Origin: Candidatus Aquidulcis sp.
Lineage (GTDB): Bacteria > Chloroflexota > Anaerolineae > UBA4142
Direction: 5' to 3'
Assembly (NCBI GenBank): GCA_020723345.1
Contig: DYJA01000065.1
Location: 1-37,495, forward strand
Length of the DNA stretch: 37,495 bases
Part shown: piece by piece, positions 17,505 to 24,508 of the stretch
Layout of the letters: every line of letters begins with the position of its first letter
Position numbering within the stretch: position 1 is the stretch's first letter
Position numbers and translations under genes: made by a program
Notes under the pieces: model-generated
Seen by the model: only the letters and a program-made list of their open reading frames with translations
Database searches by the model: none
Told to the model about the DNA's origin: nothing

Positions 17505-18998
17505 TCAGAGTTGATCCAGTTCGGTGTTATTCACGACAACGCCAATTGATCGGGCTTTGGCATTGACCAAGAGTTCGCAGGCAGCCCGGACCGACGATTG
17601 TCGCGCGCGTGCACTCTCAACGACCAATAGTACGCCGTCAACCGTCGAAGCGAGTGCGGCGGCATGCTTGACGGCAAGTAAGGCAGGGGTGTCTAGCACA
17701 ACCATATCGAATTGTTCTGCGGCTTGTTTGATCAAAGCCGTCATCTGACTCGAATTGATCAACTCGGACGGATTGGATGGGGCGGCTCCGCTGGAGAGTA
17801 TGGAAAGTCCGGAAATCCTTTTGCTATCTTGGACGACTTGAGCCAAAGAAGCGTTATGTTGGAGGATGTCGCTCAATCCATAGTCATTGGGCAAATCAAA
17901 GACCTTGTGCAGAGTGGCAAGTCGCAAGTCGCAATCCACAAGTAGTACTCTTTGCTTGGCTTGCGCCATGGCATATGCTAGGTTGATCGCAATCGTCGTT
18001 TTGCCTTCACTCGGTTCTGCGCTCGTAACCAAAAGCGTGCGTAGAGGAGCATTGTGATCGAGGGTGGAAAGATTTATGCGCAAGCGACGAAAGCCCTCCG
18101 CTTGAGGCGAAGTGCTGTCAAAGACGAGTCCGTGTTGCTTCCTTTTGCTTTGTGGAATGCCGCCGAGAACAACTCGCTCAGTCGCCTTTTCGATTTGATT
18201 CGTGGTATAGAGCGTTGTGTCCAGGTTCTCCAGCAAAAAGCCCAAGCCCAAGCCACCAAATAGACCAACCAGTAATCCGAGCGCGAGATTCTGTTCCGCC
18301 CGTGGTTGAGAAGGGTTCGCGGGGACGCTGGCCGGCTCGATGACGGAGAGCACTGGATCGCGCAACCCTTGTGTCATCCGAGCACGCTCGTATAACCCAA
18401 GTAGTGCCGAATAGGTATCTTCTTTCACCTTAAGTAAACGATTAGCACTCTCGATGCCCACCAAATCATTCGGCGTCGTGGTGACCAAACTGGAATATTG
18501 AGCGCGTGCCTGTTTCACTTCATCTTCTGCCTGAGCGATTTGATCGCTCAACATCTCTTGCGCGGACTTGCCACTTGCTGTACCTGTGGTTTTCACGAAG
18601 GCGATAAGCAGATTCGCTAACAGGTTCGCCGCATTTGCCGCAAGAACCGGATTGTGATTTTCGACCGTGATCTGCAATAGTTCAGAGTCCGCTGTGACAT
18701 TAACCTTGATGCTCGGCAGTTTTGCGAGCCCGAGTCGTCTCTGGAGTTCTCCAAGTATTGGCGCAGCCGTAGCCATCTTGGCATACGTGTTTCTCAGCCG
18801 ATCATTGTAGACAACATCGTAACTCTGGTATTCAAGCGATCCATGCGGCAGTGTAGCAACTCGCACCGTTGTTGTGGCTTGGTATACTGGTGTCGTCAAA
18901 AGTGTGCCGACAATCGCTACAACCACCGTCACGACCGTTGTAATGGCGATGATCCATTTTCGCCTAAGAATGATGGCGATATATGTTCTAAGTTCCAT
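17505..18998 (-). CDS. Wzc/CpsCD-like chain-length regulator fused to BY-kinase-type ATPase
   Basis: A 497-residue protein. The N-terminal Wzz domain has membrane helix 1 at about 14-36, a coiled-coil-prone extracytoplasmic part, and the proline-rich PANPSQP before helix 2 (about 238-258). The cytoplasmic ATPase has Walker A SEGKTTIAINLAYAMAQ (from 330), Walker A' VLLVDCDLR (351-359) and Walker B VVLDTPALL (433-441). Such proteins control polymer length and export in Wzx/Wzy systems. The C-terminus stops at GVVVNNTELDQL, with no tyrosine-rich tail, so cyclic autophosphorylation of the usual kind is doubtful. ATG 18998 has GAGGA six bases upstream and opens MELRTYIAIILRR. It is the first gene of the polysaccharide operon in this window. 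Confidence 0.88.
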   Translation of the reverse strand: MELRTYIAIILRRKWIIAITTVVTVVVAIVGTLLTTPVYQATTTVRVATLPHGSLEYQSYDVVYNDRLRNTYAKMATAAPILGELQRRLGLAKLPSIKVNVTADSELLQITVENHNPVLAANAANLLANLLIAFVKTTGTASGKSAQEMLSDQIAQAEDEVKQARAQYSSLVTTTPNDLVGIESANRLLKVKEDTYSALLGLYERARMTQGLRDPVLSVIEPASVPANPSQPRAEQNLALGLLVGLFGGLGLGFLLENLDTTLYTTNQIEKATERVVLGGIPQSKRKQHGLVFDSTSPQAEGFRRLRINLSTLDHNAPLRTLLVTSAEPSEGKTTIAINLAYAMAQAKQRVLLVDCDLRLATLHKVFDLPNDYGLSDILQHNASLAQVVQDSKRISGLSILSSGAAPSNPSELINSSQMTALIKQAAEQFDMVVLDTPALLAVKHAAALASTVDGVLLVVESARARQSSVRAACELLVNAKARSIGVVVNNTELDQL

Positions 18999-19260
18999 AT
19001 TTCTTCCTCTGACCCCAAGAGCTCCTCTCAAAATAAGAGCGGAAATCCACTAGGGAAAATACTTATATCGGGTTGGGATTTCTTAACCTCATTATGTCTA
19101 TATGGCGGTTGTCTCTCGCAGGATTGGAATTTCCTCAAAATGATCAACGGAATGGAGCATCTCCAACAAAGCAAAAACTGTGCGACAGGATACGAACCTG
19201 TCGCACAGGTTTCATCGTGGGAGGAGTTTATTACCGTGTCAAGAACTGAATCGTGTACGC
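18999..19260 (-). other. Intergenic region upstream of the polysaccharide operon
   Basis: A 262-base gap between the NarL-type regulator gene and the Wzc-like gene. Its right part holds an intrinsic terminator (19173-19209). The rest should contain the promoter of the polysaccharide operon. A TATAAG hexamer (minus strand, near 19063-19068) and a CATAAT hexamer (near 19091-19096) are possible -10 boxes, but neither has a convincing -35 partner. No riboswitch pattern was recognised. Confidence 0.5.
19173..19209 (-). terminator. Intrinsic terminator of the sensor kinase / NarL regulator operon
   Basis: A perfect 12-base inverted repeat (CTGTGCGACAGG, 19178-19189, and its complement 19197-19208) with a seven-base loop. 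Read on the minus strand it is followed by TTTTT. It lies about 50 bases after the stop of the NarL-type regulator and before the polysaccharide operon, so it separates the two transcription units. Confidence 0.85.
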
Positions 19261-19944
19261 TTATTTTCGATGAATCTGCTTTTCCAACGGAGCATTGCCC
19301 GGAATCAAAAAACCCATCTCGCTCACCACGCGTACGAGTTCCGCGCGGTTATGCGCGTTCAGCAACTCCATGAGTTGCGCGCGATACGTGTCGAACGTTT
19401 TAACGCTAATATTCAATTTTTGACTGATTTCTTTGCGCGAATACCCCTCGACGATCAGCGAGAGAATTTCCCGCTGCCGCGACGTCAGTTGCCCAAAGAG
19501 TTTGGTCCCGGCCGAAGGTCCGCGCGTATACGCGTTGAGAAAATGATTGGAAATCGTCGGCGTGAGGTACGTTTCGCCGCGCGCCACGGAGCGGATCGCC
19601 AATTCGAGCTCGCTCGCCATCGAGTCTTTGAGCAAATATCCTTTCGCGCCGACGGCAATCGCGCGCTGCGCGTACTCGGGATTGGCGTGCATCGAAACGA
19701 TAATGACGCGCGTCTTGAATTTTTCCTTGTTGACGCGCGCCGTCGTCTCCAAACCATTCAACCGCGGCATTGCAATATCCATCAGCACGATGTCAGGACG
19801 ATGTTTGGCAATCATCTGCAGCGCCTCGTGCCCGTTGCTCGCCTCGCCAATAATTTCCAGCCCCGGAAAATTCTGCAACAAGGAACGAAAGCCCGCGCGC
19901 ACGAGAACGTGATCGTCTGCCAGCAAGATGCGAATCGGATTCAC
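19261..19944 (-). CDS. NarL/FixJ-family response regulator
   Basis: A 227-residue regulator. The receiver domain (about 1-120) has the acidic pair in LLADDH, phospho-acceptor Asp56 in DIVLMDIAMPRL, and Lys in GYLLKDS. The C-terminal LuxR-type helix-turn-helix has LTSRQREILSLIVEGYSRKEI and LNISVKTFDTYRAQLMELL, which is the DNA-binding region. The GTG start overlaps the stop of the sensor kinase gene by four bases (GTGA), so they form a coupled pair. Position between the chemosensory and polysaccharide loci makes the polysaccharide operon a plausible target, but no binding site could be identified. Confidence 0.93.
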   Translation of the reverse strand: MNPIRILLADDHVLVRAGFRSLLQNFPGLEIIGEASNGHEALQMIAKHRPDIVLMDIAMPRLNGLETTARVNKEKFKTRVIIVSMHANPEYAQRAIAVGAKGYLLKDSMASELELAIRSVARGETYLTPTISNHFLNAYTRGPSAGTKLFGQLTSRQREILSLIVEGYSRKEISQKLNISVKTFDTYRAQLMELLNAHNRAELVRVVSEMGFLIPGNAPLEKQIHRK

Positions 19945-22361
19945 GCGACCCTCCCACGAGCGCGGCGCTCCGCTTTGGGTTTGACGATCGGAAAGCGCGC
20001 GCTGATTTGGGCGCCCTGGCGCGGACGCGAATGGATTTCGATTTGTCCACCGGCGAGGCGCACGCGTTCTTGCATGCCCGCGATGCCTAGCGTGTTGCCC
20101 CGCTTCGCGCCTTCGAGAACCGCTTTGGGATCAAAGCCCACTCCATCGTCGACGATAGTGAGCACGAGTTCCGCTTTCTTGCCTTGCGCGTCGACGCGCT
20201 GATGCTGGAGCCGCAAATCCACCTGTACGTGTTTGGCTTGCGCGTGGCGCTCGATGTTGGTGAGCGCGGCTTGCGCGACGCGAAAACAATTGATCGCCAA
20301 GGTCTGCGGCAATTTCATCGTGCGCGGAGTCGCCGTAAATTCGATGGCAAAATTCGACCGGCTTGCTTGGCGATGGAGGTACCACTCGAGCGCGGGGACG
20401 AGACCGAAATCGTCGAGCAGCGCCGGGCGCAAGTTCAGCGACAGATCGCGCACCTGCCGCAGCGCTTGATCGACAATGCCAATACTCTCCTCAAGAAAAT
20501 TCGCGCTCATCTGGGGATCCGTCAGCATCCGCGAGGTTTGAAGATTGGATTTGACGGCAGTGAGCACTTGACCGATTTCATCGTGCAATTCGCGCGCCAC
20601 ATTGCGCCGTTCCGCTTCCTGCGCTTCGAACAAACGCCGCGACAAGGTGCTCAAGGTCTCTTCCATTTCCTTGCGTTCGGTAATATCGACAAACGAGAGC
20701 AAGACGCGTTCGAGCGTGTGTTCAAAGCCGGGGACAACCGACAAACGCAAAAGACTGTAGCGAATTTTGCCGGTCGAATCGAGAAAAGGGAGTTCGCCCT
20801 CAAAGCGCGTCTTGCCTTCCAACAACGCCACAATTTCGTTCTGAAAGACCTGCCAAGATGCGTCCACAAAATAGTCGGTGATCTGATGTTGCATAATCTC
20901 ATCTTCGTGATTGACTCGGAAAACGCGCGCGCTTTCGTGGTTGACCGAGATGATCTCGACGAGACGGGCGCACTGCGCCAATTCCTCCGGGTGCGCGTCG
21001 AAAAAAGCGCGCGCGTCTGCAACATTCAAACTCGCTAGATAATTTTTGATCTTTGAGAAATCTTCTTCCCAAATCGGCACGGCGGCATTTTCGAACAACG
21101 CGCGATACCATAATTCGCTCGTTCGCAGCGCTTCGGCAGCCCGCTGGCGCTCCGTCACATCGAGCGCGATCGCCAGCGCACACGATTCTCCCGCCAGTTC
21201 GACGCGCGCGACCGAAGTGAGCAAATCCACCACCTCACCCGATTTGCGCCGAATTTGATTTTCAACATCGCGAACTTGGTGATGGGCTTGCGAATACGCG
21301 ATGAACCGGTCTTCTTCATCTGGCGAGACCCACAGATTCAAATCGCGCCGCGTCCGACCGATGCCTTCCACGCGCGTCCAGCCGGTGAGATTTTCCCATG
21401 CCGCGTTGACATCGATCAATCGTTGATCTGACAAACGCGACAGGGCAATGCTGAGCGGACTCGCGTGAAAAATCGTCGCAAAGCGCGCTTCACTTTCGAG
21501 GAGTTGCTGCTCGGCGCGCTTGAGCGAAGAAACATCGGTAACCATCACGAGCACTTGGGCACCCTCGCCGGTGTCCACCTTGGAGGTCGAGATCAGAAAA
21601 TCGAGCGGAGTCACCTGGTCATTTTTTTCGATCCGCAAGCGCGCCGTTTCATTGAAAAAGGATTGTCCCGTCGCCAAGGTCAGATTGATGCGCGCGCGCA
21701 CCGGACAGTCGCCGCACTCGAGCGTCTTGCCGCACCCTTCACCCTGGAGCGCATTGACACATCGGAGAACCTCGCCCGCCAGCAGGTCGACCGCTTCTCC
21801 GAGGGGACGATTAGCAAAATTAGTGCCGGCGTGGTTGATCTTGGACACACATGCCTGTTCATTCACGAGCATCAAGATACTGGGCGAACTGTCAAAAATA
21901 GTCGCCAGCAAATCTCGCTGTTCTCGCAGCGCCTTTTCCGCCGTTTGTTTTTCCCGGCGAATGTGATTCTGTTTCAGCGCCTCACGTACGGCGAACGGCA
22001 AACGCGCGCGGCGATCTTTGAGAACGTAATCGGTCGCGCCGGCCTTGATGCAAGCCACTGCCGTCTCTTCGTTCCGCGACGCCGTGAACACGATAAACGG
22101 CAAATGCGGGTCGTGCGCCAAGGCGAGTTGCAGCGCGCGCATCCCGTCGAACACCGGCATCGCGTAATCGGAAATGACAATGTCGGGATGGAATTCTGTT
22201 AGCGCGGTCTCAAAAGCATTCGGCGTATCGACTGACATCGACTCGAATGTCAAACCCTCGCGGGCAAGCGCGCTTTGCGCGAGTTCCACGTCCGCCGGCT
22301 CATCCTCGACAAATAAAATGCGGAGAGGGCGCTGGTCTACGATCTGGGAATTCAAGATCAT
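19941..22361 (-). CDS. Receiver-PAS-PAS-PAS histidine kinase, HisKA_3 (NarX/DesK-like) type
   Basis: A cytoplasmic sensor kinase of about 806 residues with no membrane helix. An N-terminal receiver (about 12-130) has VEDEP and Asp65 in DIVISDYAMP. Three PAS-like regions follow (about 150-275, 285-410, 415-565). The first carries a CX8CX5CX2C cysteine cluster (about 201-219). The HisKA_3 dimerisation domain has RELHDEIGQVLTAVKSNL, with the phospho-histidine near 593, and a HATPase domain follows with NIERHAQA, VDDGVGFD and LGIAGMQERV. It is coupled to the NarL-type regulator, its likely partner. A GTG at 22364 is directly next to the ATG at 22361. The promoter position suggests a leaderless message, so either codon may be used. 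Confidence 0.92.
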   Translation of the reverse strand: MILNSQIVDQRPLRILFVEDEPADVELAQSALAREGLTFESMSVDTPNAFETALTEFHPDIVISDYAMPVFDGMRALQLALAHDPHLPFIVFTASRNEETAVACIKAGATDYVLKDRRARLPFAVREALKQNHIRREKQTAEKALREQRDLLATIFDSSPSILMLVNEQACVSKINHAGTNFANRPLGEAVDLLAGEVLRCVNALQGEGCGKTLECGDCPVRARINLTLATGQSFFNETARLRIEKNDQVTPLDFLISTSKVDTGEGAQVLVMVTDVSSLKRAEQQLLESEARFATIFHASPLSIALSRLSDQRLIDVNAAWENLTGWTRVEGIGRTRRDLNLWVSPDEEDRFIAYSQAHHQVRDVENQIRRKSGEVVDLLTSVARVELAGESCALAIALDVTERQRAAEALRTSELWYRALFENAAVPIWEEDFSKIKNYLASLNVADARAFFDAHPEELAQCARLVEIISVNHESARVFRVNHEDEIMQHQITDYFVDASWQVFQNEIVALLEGKTRFEGELPFLDSTGKIRYSLLRLSVVPGFEHTLERVLLSFVDITERKEMEETLSTLSRRLFEAQEAERRNVARELHDEIGQVLTAVKSNLQTSRMLTDPQMSANFLEESIGIVDQALRQVRDLSLNLRPALLDDFGLVPALEWYLHRQASRSNFAIEFTATPRTMKLPQTLAINCFRVAQAALTNIERHAQAKHVQVDLRLQHQRVDAQGKKAELVLTIVDDGVGFDPKAVLEGAKRGNTLGIAGMQERVRLAGGQIEIHSRPRQGAQISARFPIVKPKAERRARGRVA

Positions 22362-22369
22362 CACATTCC

Positions 22370-22397
22370 ATTATATCGCCTACGCTGGATTTTGCAA
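22370..22397 (-). promoter_or_regulatory. Putative sigma70 promoter, leaderless, for the sensor kinase operon
   Basis: A perfect -10 TATAAT (22370-22375) and a -35 TTGCAA (22392-22397) are separated by 16 bases on the minus strand, within and just after the 3' end of the double-CheW gene. The expected start of transcription falls about six to nine bases after the -10, on the GTG (22364) or ATG (22361) of the kinase gene. That would leave no 5' leader. Confidence 0.5.
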
Positions 22398-23420
22398 TTC
22401 TTCGAAACGCAGAACCTGCGCAAGGTCGGGAATCACCACGGTCTCTTTTTCCAGATCGACTATTCCGCTGACCCAACGCTTTTCGATCACCGGGCTGGCG
22501 TGGCAAGATTCGTATGCCACCGGCAAACGGAGCGCCCGGATCGTTGGACGAATGACCAAGCCCGCAAATACATCCGCTTGCGCTTCGGCGGCGGCGCGCA
22601 CGATCAATAGCCGCGACCGCTCATTCTGAACCGCGCCAGTCGAGGGCAATCCCAATCGCGCATTCAGATCGATGACCGGCACAAGCCGATTACGCCAATC
22701 GATCAGACCCAGCACGAACGGCGGCGCGCCGGGCACGCGCGTCGGTCGTGCCGTCGTCAAGATTTCGGGAACCTGGGTGATGCTGAGCGCGAACGAGAGC
22801 ACGCGTTCACCCGGCGCGGGATCGCTGGTTGAGAACAGTAGAATCTGTTTGTCCTGTCGCGCTTGTTTCTGCGCGTCCGACATGATCGGTGACACGGACG
22901 GAGCATGATTTTTGAACTCCGCCGTTGAACGCGGAATCGCGTTAGCCGCTTGGCGCGCGCGCGGCGACGCGTCTGGATGCGCCTGCTCCGGCGCAAGCAG
23001 CAGAACCAGTTCTTCACCCAAGCGAATCGCGCCGCGAAAATAATTCGCCGGGGAGCAAGTGACGAGCGCGGGCAGTTGAACGAGTTGCGCGCTCGCAATT
23101 TCGACGACCTGGGAAACGCGATCCACCAACAATGCCCACGGACGATTCGATAGCGTGGTTACCGGATTCAAGACAACGACGCGTCCGTACCGCGCCGGAG
23201 TCGCCGTCGTGCGATCCAAGCGGCTGGCAAGATTGTAGACCGGGATATCGCCATTCTGGGCGGGCAGCCAACCGACTAGATCGCGCGATTCCGCAGCAGT
23301 TTTCATTTGATCGGCGCGTTGAATACTGCGCACCCAGCGCATATCCAATCCGTACGCTTCGTCGCCGATGTTACAGCGAATGAAGCGTACTCTTCCCATC
23401 GCGGCAGTTTCATTCATCAT
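22380..23420 (-). CDS. Double CheW-domain adaptor (ChpC position)
   Basis: A 346-residue protein with two CheW-like domains. The first (about 8-145, FIRCNIGDEAYGLDMRWVRSI) is divergent. The second (about 185-340) has the core GLIDWRNRLVPVIDLNARLGL and a C-terminal VSGIVDLEKETVVIPDL. A polar linker joins them. CheW domains bridge receptors and CheA. It lies immediately after cheB, where ChpC stands in the pseudomonad cluster. ATG 23420 overlaps the cheB stop (ATGATGA), which decides the start over the open frame at 23447. It may link a second receptor set or stabilise arrays; this is inference. Confidence 0.85.
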   Translation of the reverse strand: MMNETAAMGRVRFIRCNIGDEAYGLDMRWVRSIQRADQMKTAAESRDLVGWLPAQNGDIPVYNLASRLDRTTATPARYGRVVVLNPVTTLSNRPWALLVDRVSQVVEIASAQLVQLPALVTCSPANYFRGAIRLGEELVLLLAPEQAHPDASPRARQAANAIPRSTAEFKNHAPSVSPIMSDAQKQARQDKQILLFSTSDPAPGERVLSFALSITQVPEILTTARPTRVPGAPPFVLGLIDWRNRLVPVIDLNARLGLPSTGAVQNERSRLLIVRAAAEAQADVFAGLVIRPTIRALRLPVAYESCHASPVIEKRWVSGIVDLEKETVVIPDLAQVLRFEELQNPA

Positions 23421-24508
23421 GTTGCTCTCTCTCGCTTGCGCGCGCACTCGATTCTTAGCAAATGCGCGATTTGAGATGGCGACGCGACTTGGTCAACCAC
23501 GCCCCTTTCAATCGCGCGCTGCGGCATTCCATTCACCACACAACTCGCGGCGTCCTGCGCGAAGGTTTGACCACCTTTCGCATGAATCGCGACCAAGCCC
23601 AGCGTGCCATCGCTGCCCATGCCCGTCAGCACGATGCCCTTCGCGCGCGCGTGGTACAACTGCGCCACCGATTGCATCGTCACGTCAATCGAAGGACGAT
23701 GCCCACCGATTTCGGGACCTGGGTTCAATTCGACGCGCGCGTCCGTGCGCACGAGCAAATGAAATCCGCCGGGCGCGATCAGCACACTGCCCGGCTGCAA
23801 GCGGTCGCCGGTTTGCGCTTCCTTGACGCGCAGATGGCTGTGCCGATTCAACTGCGCGGCGAGCACACTGGTAAAACTCGCCGGAATATGTTGGACGATG
23901 ATGATCGCCGCCGAAAAATCCGCAGGCAGCGCGCCGATTAACTCGCGCAACGCCACGGGACCACCCGTCGATGCGCCGATCACGATCACCACGCCGGGCG
24001 AAAATGGCGTCGCGTCGAAATGCGCCGGCGCTTCGGATGGAATTTCGCGTGGCGGCGCGAATTCCAGATCGGCAACCGCGCGCCGTCGCACCGAACGGAT
24101 GACGTGAATCCGCGCCGCCGCGCGCACTTTGGCGATAATTTCGTGCCGCAACGCATCCGGATCAGTATCGACACCCGGCGTATATTTGAGAATGAAATCG
24201 ACTGCGCCCATTTCGAGCGCGCGGAGCGTGACCTGCGCGGCTTGCCGGCTGACGCCGCTGACCAACACGACCGGCGTGGGGCAATCGTACATGATCGCTT
24301 GCAGCGTTTGCTCGCCGTTCATCTCCGGCATTTCCAGATCGAGCGTCACCACCTCCGGGCGCAACTCTTTGATCAGCGACAACGCGTGCAATCCATTCAG
24401 CGCGGTTCCGACGACCTTGATGTCCGGTACGGTTTGGAGATGAGCCGTCATCAAGCGGCAGACGAACGGCGAATCGTCCACCACCACCACGCGAACTGGG
24501 TCGGTCAT
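23417..24508 (-). CDS. cheB: Chemoreceptor methylesterase CheB (ChpB position)
   Basis: A 363-residue CheB. The receiver domain has VVDDSP and Asp57 in VVTLDLEMPEMNG, with Lys in FILKYTPG. The esterase domain holds the catalytic triad Ser180 (IGASTGGP), His207 (VQHIP) and Asp300 (TGMGSDG). It demethylates or deamidates receptor glutamyl residues and provides adaptation, opposing CheR. ATG 24508 overlaps the cheA stop by four bases, and its own stop overlaps the start of the double-CheW gene. It is cytoplasmic. Confidence 0.95.
   Translation of the reverse strand: MTDPVRVVVVDDSPFVCRLMTAHLQTVPDIKVVGTALNGLHALSLIKELRPEVVTLDLEMPEMNGEQTLQAIMYDCPTPVVLVSGVSRQAAQVTLRALEMGAVDFILKYTPGVDTDPDALRHEIIAKVRAAARIHVIRSVRRRAVADLEFAPPREIPSEAPAHFDATPFSPGVVIVIGASTGGPVALRELIGALPADFSAAIIIVQHIPASFTSVLAAQLNRHSHLRVKEAQTGDRLQPGSVLIAPGGFHLLVRTDARVELNPGPEIGGHRPSIDVTMQSVAQLYHARAKGIVLTGMGSDGTLGLVAIHAKGGQTFAQDAASCVVNGMPQRAIERGVVDQVASPSQIAHLLRIECARKRERAT

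Noticed and set aside
19180-20202. A 340-codon plus-strand frame across the regulator and kinase genes
   Set aside because: It runs through the terminator hairpin and antisense to the conserved NarL-type regulator; composition is shadow-like.
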